Below are positions 34,762-43,470 of a DNA stretch of 64,000 bases, piece by piece. The notes under the pieces are model-generated. The model saw only the letters and a program-made list of their open reading frames with translations, ran no database searches and was not told the origin of the DNA. Numbering within the stretch: the first letter of the stretch is position 1; the number at the start of each line of letters is the position of its first letter. A program made the position numbers and the translations under genes. The DNA is from Bacteroidales bacterium (GTDB taxonomy: Bacteria; Bacteroidota; Bacteroidia; Bacteroidales; Marinilabiliaceae), in assembly GCA_024401295.1 (NCBI GenBank), contig JAKSLG010000004.1, positions 1 through 64,000 on the forward strand, written 5' to 3'.

Positions 34762-35940
34762 TTAAATCTTCTCAAGCGCCTGCTCGATGTCGGCGAGGAT
34801 GTCGGTTGGGTCTTCGAGACCGATAGAGAGACGGATAGTAGTTGGGAGGACGTCCATCTTAGCCTTTTCTTCTGGTGAGAAATTGACGAAGATAGTGCTA
34901 TAAGGATGGATGGCCAGCGAGCGATTGTCGAAGAGGTTAGTGGCTCTGCGGATAAGACGCAAGTTGTCTATAAAGCGGAAGCATTGCTCTTGACTATCGA
35001 GGTCGAAAGTGACCATAGCACCAGCCGTCGGACCGAACTGCTCGCGTGCGAGAGTGTGGTATTGGTTGGATGACAAGCCAAGATACCCAACCTTAAGAAC
35101 GTGGGTGTTCTGTGCGAGAGAAGTAGCAATGGTGAGAGCGTTGGATGACTGCACCTTGTAGCGAGCATGAAGAGTCTCAAGGCCTATCGACTGCATGTAA
35201 GCAGCATGTGGAGTCATGTAGGCGCCGAAGTTGAATAGCATCTCGGTCATCATAGTCTTTGTAATATCAGGGAAAGAGCCGTAGTGAATAGAAAGACCTC
35301 CGAGAGATGTGGCACCACCCGACAGATATTTTGTGCTCGACACCACCTCAATATCGATGCCCAAAGCCTTGCCACTAAACTCGGTGAATGGCAAGATAGT
35401 TGAGTCGGCAATGAGCGGAATGTTGTGGCTGTGGGCAAGAGTGGAGAGAGCTTTCAGGTCGGCTACCTCGAGCTGCGGATTAGTCACTATCTCAAGATAG
35501 ATGCAGGCTGTGTTGTCATCAATGCTTTTCGCCGTTGCCTCAATGTCTGTAAGGTCTACAAAACGCGCTTCTATGCCCAGGCGGGCAAAGGACTTGGAGA
35601 GTAAAGCATACGTGTTTCCAAAGAGATGACGCGAAGTGATGATGTTCTGTCCGCTTGAGGCAGTAGCAAGAAGCGTGTTGCTTATGGCAGCCATGCCAGA
35701 ATTGAAGGCGATGGTGGTTTGAGCTCCTGTGATGGCTGTCACCTTATCCTCGAAATAGGTGACTGTAGGGTTCATTGTTCGCGAATAGTCGGGTTCGAGG
35801 ACACGGCCGCTGAAGACCTCGCTCATCTGCTGGGCTGTATCAAATTCGAAAGCGCATGTATGGTATACTGGCATGCTGAGAGACCCGTAGGCATCTGCAT
35901 GTCGGAAAGGAGTATCTATTGCTTTAGTTTTATTGTCCAT
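34762..35940 (-). CDS. Cys/Met metabolism PLP-dependent enzyme
   Basis: A 392-residue enzyme of the cystathionine gamma-synthase/methionine gamma-lyase/O-acetylhomoserine sulfhydrylase fold. YSRTMNPTV is the PLP-phosphate-binding Tyr-Arg motif from the partner subunit, FNSGMAAIS stacks on the cofactor, DSTILPFTEF carries the cofactor Asp, and Lys204 in SSTKYLSGGATSLGG forms the Schiff base. The loop after the lysine is closest to the sulfhydrylase/gamma-lyase group, so the exact reaction is open. It follows the PatB-like gene by 28 nt in the SusD-led cluster, which points to use of imported sulfur amino acids. Confidence 0.85.
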   Translation of the reverse strand: MDNKTKAIDTPFRHADAYGSLSMPVYHTCAFEFDTAQQMSEVFSGRVLEPDYSRTMNPTVTYFEDKVTAITGAQTTIAFNSGMAAISNTLLATASSGQNIITSRHLFGNTYALLSKSFARLGIEARFVDLTDIEATAKSIDDNTACIYLEIVTNPQLEVADLKALSTLAHSHNIPLIADSTILPFTEFSGKALGIDIEVVSSTKYLSGGATSLGGLSIHYGSFPDITKTMMTEMLFNFGAYMTPHAAYMQSIGLETLHARYKVQSSNALTIATSLAQNTHVLKVGYLGLSSNQYHTLAREQFGPTAGAMVTFDLDSQEQCFRFIDNLRLIRRATNLFDNRSLAIHPYSTIFVNFSPEEKAKMDVLPTTIRLSIGLEDPTDILADIEQALEKI

Positions 35941-35968
35941 GGTTGTTATAAGTTTTAAGTGTTTAAGG

Positions 35969-37138
35969 TTATAAGTTTTCGATGGCTTTTTTCAGTTGGT
36001 CGAGCGCCTGTTGAAGAATAGCGCGTGGTGTCGCTACATTGAGTCGCATGAAGCCTGTGCCTTCTGGACCAAACTTACGGCCGTCATCGAGCGCCAGATG
36101 TGCCTTGTCGATGAAGAGATCGAGCAGTTGCTCATGCGACAGGGCAAGTGCCCGGCAATTGAGGTAGACCAGATAAGACGCCTCAGGAATCATCGGCTTT
36201 ATCTGAGGTATATTGCTGTCGAGATAGTCGGCGACGAACGAAATGTTGTCGGCTATATAATGCTTGACCTCGTCGAGCCATTGAGTGCCATGAGAATAGG
36301 CGCTAATTGTAGCGAGCTGGGCGAACATATTGCCTTCGTCGAGTTCGCTTGCCGCGAGATAGTCGTTGAACTCGCTTCGCAAACTGGCATTGTGGATTAT
36401 AGAATAGGAAGTCACGATGCCGGGGCAGTTGAAAGCCTTGCTTGGCGAGCCGAAAGTGATGCTAATGTCGCGAGCCTCATCACTCACGGTAGCAAAAGGC
36501 AGATGGCGATGAGGAGCGAAGGTCAGGTCGGCATGAATCTCGTCGGATAGGACGATGGTGCCGTTCAGCTTACAAATGTGGGCAATGCGAGCCAGTTCGT
36601 CGTGAGTCCATACTCGTCCGCCTGGATTGTGCGGATTGGAAAGGATAAGAATCTTAACGTCTTTGATGTCCTTTTCAAACTGGTCGAAATCAATATGATA
36701 ACGATTGTCGTCGCCCAAGACAAGCGCATGACGCACGACAGTCCGCTTGTTATTGCCTGTGACGAGAAAGAAAGGATGATAGACAGGAGTCAGCATCATC
36801 ACCTTGTCGTCTATCTGAGTGAACGCCTGAATGGCAAAGGCAATACCTCGCACAATGCCTGGAATGAATGTTATCTCGTTGGCAGAGACAGCATAATTGT
36901 GTTGTTGTTTTAGCCAATTGACAATTGACTGGCGCCATTGCGGATGAGAAGCAGTATAGCCTAGAATCTCATGACTGAGGCGTGAGCGCAAGTCGTTGAG
37001 GATGAAATCGGGCGTGCGGAAATCCATGTCGGCCACCCAAAGCGGAAGGAGGTCGGTACGATGCCAGCGCTCTTGGAGAACACCATATTTGAGGCAATCG
37101 CTCTTGCGGCGATCGATTATTTCGTCAAAATTATACAT
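35969..37138 (-). CDS. MalY/PatB-type C-S beta-lyase
   Basis: A 389-residue fold-type I PLP enzyme. LPLWVADMDFRTPDFI is the MalY/PatB signature, ILSNPHNPGGRVW binds the cofactor, DEIHADL follows, and the Schiff-base Lys lies in SPSKAFNCPG. The family cleaves C-S bonds of cystathionine, cysteine or S-alkyl-cysteines to pyruvate, ammonia and a thiol. It lies between a cation symporter gene and a second sulfur-amino-acid PLP enzyme gene, so the three probably import and degrade a sulfur amino acid or peptide-derived thiol compound. Length and motifs are normal. Confidence 0.9.
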   Translation of the reverse strand: MYNFDEIIDRRKSDCLKYGVLQERWHRTDLLPLWVADMDFRTPDFILNDLRSRLSHEILGYTASHPQWRQSIVNWLKQQHNYAVSANEITFIPGIVRGIAFAIQAFTQIDDKVMMLTPVYHPFFLVTGNNKRTVVRHALVLGDDNRYHIDFDQFEKDIKDVKILILSNPHNPGGRVWTHDELARIAHICKLNGTIVLSDEIHADLTFAPHRHLPFATVSDEARDISITFGSPSKAFNCPGIVTSYSIIHNASLRSEFNDYLAASELDEGNMFAQLATISAYSHGTQWLDEVKHYIADNISFVADYLDSNIPQIKPMIPEASYLVYLNCRALALSHEQLLDLFIDKAHLALDDGRKFGPEGTGFMRLNVATPRAILQQALDQLKKAIENL

Positions 37139-37204
37139 ATAAAAAATCTCCTATCGGTTACTTATCCCTTGCTTGAGAGCAGCACGAGAATATACGTTTC
37201 GAGT

Positions 37205-38347
37205 TTAATCGTTTATGCTTCTCACCTTGTCAATAATAAGCGTCAGAGCGCCATCGCCAGTCACGTTGCAAGCCGTGCCAAATGAATCCTGAAGGGCAAA
37301 TATGGCAATGAGCATTGCTGTGCCGGCATCATCGAATTGGAGTACGCTGATGACAATGCCAAGAGAAGCAAGTACCGTTCCGCCAGGGACACCTGGAGCA
37401 CCAACAGCAAAGATGCCGAGAAGGATGATGAAGAGTGCAAGAGTGGAGAATGATGGAATGGATCCATAAAGCAATTGTGACACGACGCAGACGAAGAAAA
37501 CCTCAGTAAGAACCGATCCGCATAGATGTATGTTGGAGAAAAGAGGAATACCGAAATCGACAGTATCCTTTTTGAGGACGTCTGATTTGTGTGCGCATTG
37601 AAGAGCTACACCCAAAGTAGCGGCACTTGACATAGTGCCAAGGGCGGTCAGATAGGCCGGGAAGTAATGACGAAGAACCTGCCAGCCATTCTTGCCAGTA
37701 TAGAGTGAGGCTCCGCTATAGAGCAAGGCGAGCCATATATAGTGCATTACGATAACAATCAGAATTACAGGCAGAAAAACCCACAGGCGTGAGATAGTGC
37801 CTTCAAATGAAAGAGCCGCAAAATTAGCTGCGATATAAAAAGGAAGAATAGGCACAAGAATCTTGCTGACAAGATTGAGCACGATAGCGCGGAACTGGAC
37901 AAGTGCCTTCTCGAAGACATCGGAAGACGTCCAGAGAGTGCCAAGACCAAGGAGAACGGCAATTGTGAGAGCCGTCATAACATTCATGACAGGTGGAATT
38001 TCCACCTTGAAAAGCTGTTCTGGAAGCTCTCTGACAACACTATTGTCGGTTGTGATATTGAGCAAAGGAATAGTGTATTGAGCCGTAACAGCAGAGAAAA
38101 ATGCTGCTCCGACACTTGAAAAATATGCCAAGGCGAAAGCTATAAGAAGAGTGCGGCTCACGTTGCCTTTTTGTGCGGAGATGCTAGGTGCGACAAAACC
38201 GACGATTATGAGCGGAATAAGGAAGAATATGAGCTGTCCGCTTATTTGTCTGACAGCCAGCACTACATTTACAAGGCTTTCGGGAATGACATAGCCAATG
38301 ATGATGCCGATAATCACGGCGCCTATAAGAGAAAGAATGGTTCTCAT
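37205..38347 (-). CDS. Dicarboxylate/amino acid:cation symporter (DAACS family)
   Basis: A 380-residue inner-membrane protein with about eight hydrophobic helices. It matches the sodium/proton-dicarboxylate symporter family: MTALTIAVLLGLG, TALGTMSSAATLGVALQCA (the serine-rich HP1 hairpin) and GAPGVPGGTVLASLGIV with GTACNVTGDGAL (HP2 and TM8 substrate site). Members carry glutamate, aspartate, serine, C4 acids or cystine. Given the two C-S lyase-type genes downstream, cystine or another sulfur amino acid is a fair guess. A hairpin at 38401-38444 lies between it and SusD. Confidence 0.88.
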   Translation of the reverse strand: MRTILSLIGAVIIGIIIGYVIPESLVNVVLAVRQISGQLIFFLIPLIIVGFVAPSISAQKGNVSRTLLIAFALAYFSSVGAAFFSAVTAQYTIPLLNITTDNSVVRELPEQLFKVEIPPVMNVMTALTIAVLLGLGTLWTSSDVFEKALVQFRAIVLNLVSKILVPILPFYIAANFAALSFEGTISRLWVFLPVILIVIVMHYIWLALLYSGASLYTGKNGWQVLRHYFPAYLTALGTMSSAATLGVALQCAHKSDVLKKDTVDFGIPLFSNIHLCGSVLTEVFFVCVVSQLLYGSIPSFSTLALFIILLGIFAVGAPGVPGGTVLASLGIVISVLQFDDAGTAMLIAIFALQDSFGTACNVTGDGALTLIIDKVRSIND

Positions 38348-38400
38348 TAGTGATATAAGTTTTGAGTTAGAAAGGTTGACCGAATGAAATATGAATTAAG

Positions 38401-38444
38401 AAAAAAGAGGGAACCGACATATTACGTAGCATTCACGTCGGTTC
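38401..38444 (-). terminator. Hairpin between SusD and the symporter gene
   Basis: On the minus strand an 8-bp perfect stem GAACCGAC/GTCGGTTC with an 18-nt loop, then CCTC and six Ts. It may end or attenuate SusD transcripts. No clear promoter is seen between it and the symporter gene, so read-through is likely. Confidence 0.7.
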
Positions 38445-38470
38445 GCCTCACACTTAAAACTTATATACAC

Positions 38471-40129
38471 CTAGTAACCAGGGTTCTGTTCGAGGTGAAG
38501 ATCCTCACCAGTCAAGCCAGTTGGAATAGGCTGACGATAGTGGCGTCCCTTCACGTTGTTGTATTTTGCAACAAGATGCTTGTGAATCTTTGCAAAGAAT
38601 GATGATACTTCATTGCCATCCTTGCCTGTTGCTCCAGATGTTGCATAGCTGTCGTCGAAATGCTTGTAGTTCTTAACCTGTTGAACTGATGCGATGAGGT
38701 CTTTCCATCTGAGGCTATTGAGGAGTGACTTCTGTTCGTATGTGAACTCATAGTCCCATTCGCGCTTGATCTGTTCGAAAGTAGGAGCAGCTACAGTTTC
38801 GATGCCGGCACGCTTGCGAAGCTGGTTGAAAGGTTCGGCAGCCTCAGAATTGCGGCCCAACTGTACGAGAGCCTCGGCTTTGATGAGGAGAACTTCTGCA
38901 TAGCGAATTTCGATACGGTCAACAGAATTGAAGGTGATTTCGAGATTCTCAGCATTGTCATAGCTCTGGTCAACACCTTTGCCGTTCACTGGAGTATAGA
39001 CAGGTGAATAGTATGTATATTCCTTGTTGTCTTCAGGATTAACCAATGAAGTGAAATATGTCTTTGCAAGGCGTTTGTCGGTAGGATATTCTGCAAACCA
39101 GTCGTCATAAAGGTCATCGTCAGCCACCTCAGTATGGTTCTCATTGAAATTGCGTCCGTTTTCGCCATTGAGGAATGGGAAAGTCCATGAGCAATGGGTC
39201 TGATGGTTACCCTGAGCATCTGACTTGTCACCATCGTGATGAATGGTGAAGATATGCTCGTTAGTACCACGGCGGTTGCTTTCGTATTCACGACCGAAAA
39301 GTTTTGCAAAATCAGGATCGAGAGCGAGTTTGCCACTAGAGATAACCTTATCGGCATATTCGACAGCCTTTTCGAGACGTGAGTCTGTCTTGGTAAAGGC
39401 AGGGTCTTTCTGTGACGAAGCGATGGCAGCGACCTCAGATGCGCTCAGCGGATTGTCGCCCCAGATGAGATATGCTCTGGCGAGGAGAGCCTGAGCTGCC
39501 TGACGTGATGGAGTCACAGGGTCGCCATTGTAGTCGTTGAGGAGATTCTCAGCCTCGGTGAAGTCACTGATAATCTGAGCATATACCTCATCGATAGGTT
39601 TACGTTCGGTAGTGCTACCACCAGCCTCGGTGTAGACAGGAACCTCGCCCCAAAGCTGTACGAGATAGAGATAAGCGAGACCGCGAAGGAACTTAGCCTT
39701 GCCCACGGCAGCGCGATAGCCCTGTTCGGTAAGCTGCTTAGCCGCATAAGCCTTTTCGATTTCGGCGATAGAGTTGTTGTTTTCTGTGATGCCGAGGAGC
39801 AGATGATTGAAGATCTTAATCTGATACCACGTGTCGGCCTGCTGTTCAAAGCGGCTGTTGAGAGGTCCCGGTGCGTCTTCTTCACCCTCGAATGAAATCA
39901 GTTTGTTTGAGTTGAGCTCAATCACAAACGAGAATGAAGAGCTCAGTGGCTGCCAATGTGAGAATGCGCCATTGACATTTGCAAGAGCCGTTGCATCGTC
40001 TGTTACTATTTCTGAAATTACGCCAGCAGGTGTCTTGTTATCATCATCGTCGCAAGAAGTGAATGCGAAAGAAGTCATTGCTGCAAGGGCTGCAAAAAGC
40101 CAAATGTTATTTCTGTTACTGTTTCTCAT
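38471..40129 (-). CDS. SusD/RagB family nutrient-binding lipoprotein
   Basis: A 552-residue surface lipoprotein with lipobox FAFTSC. It has the SusD helical scaffold: GKAKFLRGLAYLYLVQLWGEVPVY is the hallmark segment, RQAAQALLARAYLI follows, and YAEVLLIKAEALVQLGRNSEA plus FNQLRKRAG and WDYEFTYEQKSLLNSLRWKDLI form the C-terminal region. It captures ligand above a SusC channel. No SusC adjoins it; the SusC in the window is at 28473-31532. Downstream are a symporter and two sulfur-amino-acid enzymes, so the ligand may not be a glycan (inference). Confidence 0.94.
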   Translation of the reverse strand: MRNSNRNNIWLFAALAAMTSFAFTSCDDDDNKTPAGVISEIVTDDATALANVNGAFSHWQPLSSSFSFVIELNSNKLISFEGEEDAPGPLNSRFEQQADTWYQIKIFNHLLLGITENNNSIAEIEKAYAAKQLTEQGYRAAVGKAKFLRGLAYLYLVQLWGEVPVYTEAGGSTTERKPIDEVYAQIISDFTEAENLLNDYNGDPVTPSRQAAQALLARAYLIWGDNPLSASEVAAIASSQKDPAFTKTDSRLEKAVEYADKVISSGKLALDPDFAKLFGREYESNRRGTNEHIFTIHHDGDKSDAQGNHQTHCSWTFPFLNGENGRNFNENHTEVADDDLYDDWFAEYPTDKRLAKTYFTSLVNPEDNKEYTYYSPVYTPVNGKGVDQSYDNAENLEITFNSVDRIEIRYAEVLLIKAEALVQLGRNSEAAEPFNQLRKRAGIETVAAPTFEQIKREWDYEFTYEQKSLLNSLRWKDLIASVQQVKNYKHFDDSYATSGATGKDGNEVSSFFAKIHKHLVAKYNNVKGRHYRQPIPTGLTGEDLHLEQNPGY

Positions 40130-40172
40130 TGTCTATTAAATTTTAAGTTATACTTCCTTTGTTTTGACAATG

Positions 40173-40246
40173 CAAAGTTACGGTGCCTGGCAGTGCTGGG
40201 AAATCGCATATATGAGTCATATTGCATAGCATGAATGTGGTATATG
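40173..40246 (-). promoter_or_regulatory. SusD promoter with upstream block shared with SusC
   Basis: On the minus strand the -7 box is TAACTTTG (40173-40180), with ATTT 20 nt before it. The 46-bp stretch 40200-40246 matches the SusC upstream region at the same distance. Its end touches the first operator of the divergent ABC promoter at 40245. Confidence 0.7.
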
Positions 40247-40341
40247 TCAAAAATTTGGACAAAGTGGTGTCAAAAAATTATACAATCGGCGCCTGAGACC
40301 TATAAAAGTGTTGGAAAGAAATTGATGAAGAAATAATTTTG
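40245..40341 (+). promoter_or_regulatory. ABC operon promoter with paired TGTC-N9-GACA operators
   Basis: Operator 1 is TGTCAAAAATTTGGACA (40245-40261). Operator 2 is TGTCAAAAAATTATACA (40268-40284; last half-site one base off). They start 23 bp apart. Exactly 49 nt after operator 2 comes the -7 box TAATTTTG (40334-40341), with GTTG 20 nt before it. The same spacing occurs at the TolC and DUF2807 promoters. Confidence 0.8.
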
Positions 40342-40373
40342 AATTGTCAAAACAGAACAAAAACATATCAGTT

Positions 40374-41048
40374 ATGATAAAGATTGAAAATATCATCAAG
40401 GTTTTCCGCACGGAAGAGGTGGAAACGACAGCATTGAACGGCATTTGCTTCAATGTGGAACAGGGTGAATTCGTAGCCATCATGGGACCATCGGGCTGTG
40501 GCAAGTCAACATTGCTCAACATACTTGGTCTGCTCGACAATCCGACGCAGGGCAGCTACCAGCTCGACGGCAAAGAGGTAGGCAACCTCAAGGAGAGAGA
40601 GCGTACGGCGGTGCGCAAGGGCAATATTGGCTTTGTGTTCCAGAGCTTCAACCTCATCGACGAACTGAACGTTGAGGAGAATGTGGAATTGCCATTGAAA
40701 TATCTTGGTGTGCCATCTGGCGAGCGCAAGACACGCGTGGAGGACATCCTGAGAAAGATGAATATCTCGCACAGAGCAAAGCATTTCCCTCAGCAGCTCT
40801 CAGGCGGTCAGCAGCAGCGTGTTGCCATTGCACGAGCATTGGTGAGCAAACCGAAACTGATTCTTGCCGACGAGCCAACAGGTAACCTCGACTCGAAGAA
40901 TGGCCTCGAAGTTATGGAACTGCTCACACAGCTCAATCAGGAGGGCACGACAATCATCATGGTGACCCACTCGCAGAGAGATGCTGGTTATGCTACCCGA
41001 ATTGTGAATCTTCTCGATGGTGAAATTGTCAACAACGGAGTTCTCTAA
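40374..41048 (+). CDS. ABC transporter ATP-binding protein (MacB/LolD type)
   Basis: A 224-residue ATPase: Walker [11 protein letters not shown]-loop [13 protein letters not shown], signature [15 protein letters not shown], Walker [13 protein letters not shown], and switch His in VTHSQRD. This is the MacB/LolD/FtsE-type family that powers mechanotransmission exporters. The start is the ATG of MIKIENI; only a TTG lies further upstream. It is the first gene of an operon with two FtsX-like permeases. Its promoter carries the paired palindromic operators shared with the TolC-HlyD operon, so these genes probably form one efflux system. Confidence 0.95.
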   Translation: MIKIENIIKVFRTEEVETTALNGICFNVEQGEFVAIMGPSGCGKSTLLNILGLLDNPTQGSYQLDGKEVGNLKERERTAVRKGNIGFVFQSFNLIDELNVEENVELPLKYLGVPSGERKTRVEDILRKMNISHRAKHFPQQLSGGQQQRVAIARALVSKPKLILADEPTGNLDSKNGLEVMELLTQLNQEGTTIIMVTHSQRDAGYATRIVNLLDGEIVNNGVL

Positions 41049-41078
41049 TTCATCTTATCATTAAACATTAGAGTTGTT

Positions 41079-43466
41079 ATGGTTACGTTTTTCAGATTTC
41101 TCGCCAATCATCGTCTCTTCACGATGATAAACATATTGGGCTTCGCATTGTCGCTGGCCTTCCTCCTGTTGCTGGGCGACCTTGTCTATCGACAGTCGAC
41201 GGTCGAGAGTTTCCAGACACGAGGTGACCGGACTTACATCGTCGGCAACGAACACTTCCAGATGTCGAACTTCAGACAGGGCGAGCAACTGGCAGCAAAA
41301 TTTCCCGAGATAGAAGACTGGTGTGCGATAGGCGGATATGGAATGCCATTGCTGAAAGACGGAGTTGAAATAGAGACCAAGACACTCGTTGTGCGCGACA
41401 ATTACTTCAGCTTCTTTGACTATGGACTGCAGACGGGCGATAAATCGACGGTGCTGAGTGACATCAGCAACATCGTCGTGTCACGCAGTTTTGCAGATAA
41501 ATATTATGAGGATGAGGAAGTGATTGGCAAGCAGCTGGAGCTGGACGTCTATGGCGAGAAGCATGTCTTCACCATCAGCGGCATAATGGACGACTTCGAC
41601 CGTTCGGTCATTCCAAGCGAATACGAATGTGTCATTCCTCTCGAGAATCTCAAGTACATCCATTCATCGGCCTACAATGAGGACATGGGCAATGCGGGTG
41701 CGGTCATCACATATCTGATGGAGCGAGAAGGTTCCGACCTCAAGGCTCGCTGCAACGATATGGCCGACTATTTCCGCACCTATTTCTGGCTCTACAAGAA
41801 TGGAGTTGCCAAAGAGGTCTTGCTCACGCCATTGAGCGATTTCTACTATAACAACTATATGTGCGAACTCAATAGTGGCGAACTCAACCATGGCAACCGC
41901 TCGATAACATTTCTCTACATCATCATCGGAATCCTTGTGCTTGTGTTTGCCATTTTCAACTATGTCAACCTGAGCGTGACGCTGACCAGCGAGCGTTCCA
42001 AGGAAATGGCCACACGCCGTCTTCTGGGTTCACAAAAGAATGAGATTTTCCTGCGTCTCATGTCCGAGAGCATCATCTTCACGGCTATCTCATTCTTCAT
42101 TGGCATGATTGCCGCTCTCGCTCTTCAGGACAAGGCATCGATGCTTGTCAATTGCAAAATCGACCTTTTCAAGGATCTCGTCTGGTGGCATACCGCCATT
42201 GCTGCATTGGCAATCTGTTTTGTCGGCTTTCTTGCCGGCATGGCTCCTTCGTCTATTCTCTCCCAATACAAGCCCATCGACATCGTCCGCGGAACCTTTC
42301 GCCGCATCGTACGTCAGCGTTGGAGCCATGTGCTGATGATTATTCAGACCACCTTCACGCTCGTCATGCTTGCCACAGTGCTGATTCTCTCCGGCAGCAT
42401 TGAGGAGAAAATGAATACGCCGCTCGGTTATGAATATGAGAATATTGCCGAAGTCCAGGGACAGTTCGATTCTCTGGCTCAGATGAAGACCGCACGCGAT
42501 CAGATATTGGCTCTGCCCGAGGTTGAAAGCGTTGGCATGGGCTACAGCACACCGATGTCGTGGCTGGAAAACCAGACGATGAATGCTGATGACGGGACGG
42601 TGGTTTCTCTGCGCATAATGATGGGTGACTCGGCCATGTTTAACATTCTGAATATCCATCCATGTGAAGAGTTTGAGAAAGACGACCCGGGCAACGGTGT
42701 GGTTTGCGTCAACAAGTACCTTTACCAGCTGATGCACCTGCCCGATGATGCCCGCAGCTTCACCCTCCACAGCGGGGATTATGAAAGGACCTACACGGTA
42801 GGAGCGATATACCCGGACATAGTGTACCAGAGCGTGATATCGGGAGATGCAAAATCGCCATTCATATACTACAAGGTTGATGAATATGAAGATGGTGACA
42901 GGTTATTTAACGTGTACGGTATGCCACGAAACTATCTGGTTAAGTACAATCCGAATGCGACAACCATAGCTCAGCTCAACGAAAAGATGAAAAAGATTAT
43001 CAGCAGTGTCACCGGTCATGAAGGATTCGAATCCTCGTCTCTGTCCGATCAACACTATAACTGGTATGCAGAGTACGACCGTTTCCTGAAGGTGCTCAAG
43101 GTCTTCACCATTCTGGCATTCATCATAAGCATACTTGGCTTGCTGGCAATGAACAGCTACTTCATCTCGAACCGCAAGCGCGAGATTGCTGTGCGCAAGG
43201 TTCTTGGATCATCTACGATGGAAGTTATCGTGATGCTGATGCGCATAGTGATGATACAGTTTGCCGTTGCAGTGGCATTGAGCATCCCGTTGTCGATGTG
43301 GCTTTCGCCAATGGTGGCGTCGATGTCGGGCCTGACAATAGGAATGGAATGGGGTTCATTCGGCATTGCCACAATATCAATAGCCACAGTAATAATAATA
43401 ACAGTATTGGTGCAGTCGTTGCGCGCAGCAAGCGAAAATCCGATCAATAACATTAAAACAGAGTAA
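41079..43466 (+). CDS. ABC transporter permease, MacB/FtsX-like (first)
   Basis: A 795-residue permease. TM1 is near residues 14-34 (FTMINILGFALSLAFLLLLGDL), then a periplasmic core domain, and a bundle of membrane helices around residues 280-440 with the FtsX pattern (ERSKEMATRRLLGSQKNEIFLR). A second periplasmic region follows, then the final helices with SNRKREIAVRKVLGSSTMEVI and the end SENPINNIKTE. It has the eight-helix, duplicated layout of Bacteroidetes MacB-like exporters for antimicrobials or envelope lipids. Substrate is unknown. It starts 30 nt after the ATPase gene. Confidence 0.92.
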   Translation: MVTFFRFLANHRLFTMINILGFALSLAFLLLLGDLVYRQSTVESFQTRGDRTYIVGNEHFQMSNFRQGEQLAAKFPEIEDWCAIGGYGMPLLKDGVEIETKTLVVRDNYFSFFDYGLQTGDKSTVLSDISNIVVSRSFADKYYEDEEVIGKQLELDVYGEKHVFTISGIMDDFDRSVIPSEYECVIPLENLKYIHSSAYNEDMGNAGAVITYLMEREGSDLKARCNDMADYFRTYFWLYKNGVAKEVLLTPLSDFYYNNYMCELNSGELNHGNRSITFLYIIIGILVLVFAIFNYVNLSVTLTSERSKEMATRRLLGSQKNEIFLRLMSESIIFTAISFFIGMIAALALQDKASMLVNCKIDLFKDLVWWHTAIAALAICFVGFLAGMAPSSILSQYKPIDIVRGTFRRIVRQRWSHVLMIIQTTFTLVMLATVLILSGSIEEKMNTPLGYEYENIAEVQGQFDSLAQMKTARDQILALPEVESVGMGYSTPMSWLENQTMNADDGTVVSLRIMMGDSAMFNILNIHPCEEFEKDDPGNGVVCVNKYLYQLMHLPDDARSFTLHSGDYERTYTVGAIYPDIVYQSVISGDAKSPFIYYKVDEYEDGDRLFNVYGMPRNYLVKYNPNATTIAQLNEKMKKIISSVTGHEGFESSSLSDQHYNWYAEYDRFLKVLKVFTILAFIISILGLLAMNSYFISNRKREIAVRKVLGSSTMEVIVMLMRIVMIQFAVAVALSIPLSMWLSPMVASMSGLTIGMEWGSFGIATISIATVIIITVLVQSLRAASENPINNIKTE

Positions 43467-43470
43467 GAAA

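Noticed and set aside
34557-34826. Open frame of about 89 codons before the PLP gene
   Set aside because: It runs through the PLP operon terminator into the opposite-strand gene, and its composition is not like coding sequence.
43023-43034. GGATTCGAATCC looks like a tRNA T-arm
   Set aside because: It lies within the intact first ABC permease frame, and no acceptor, D or anticodon arms can be drawn around it.
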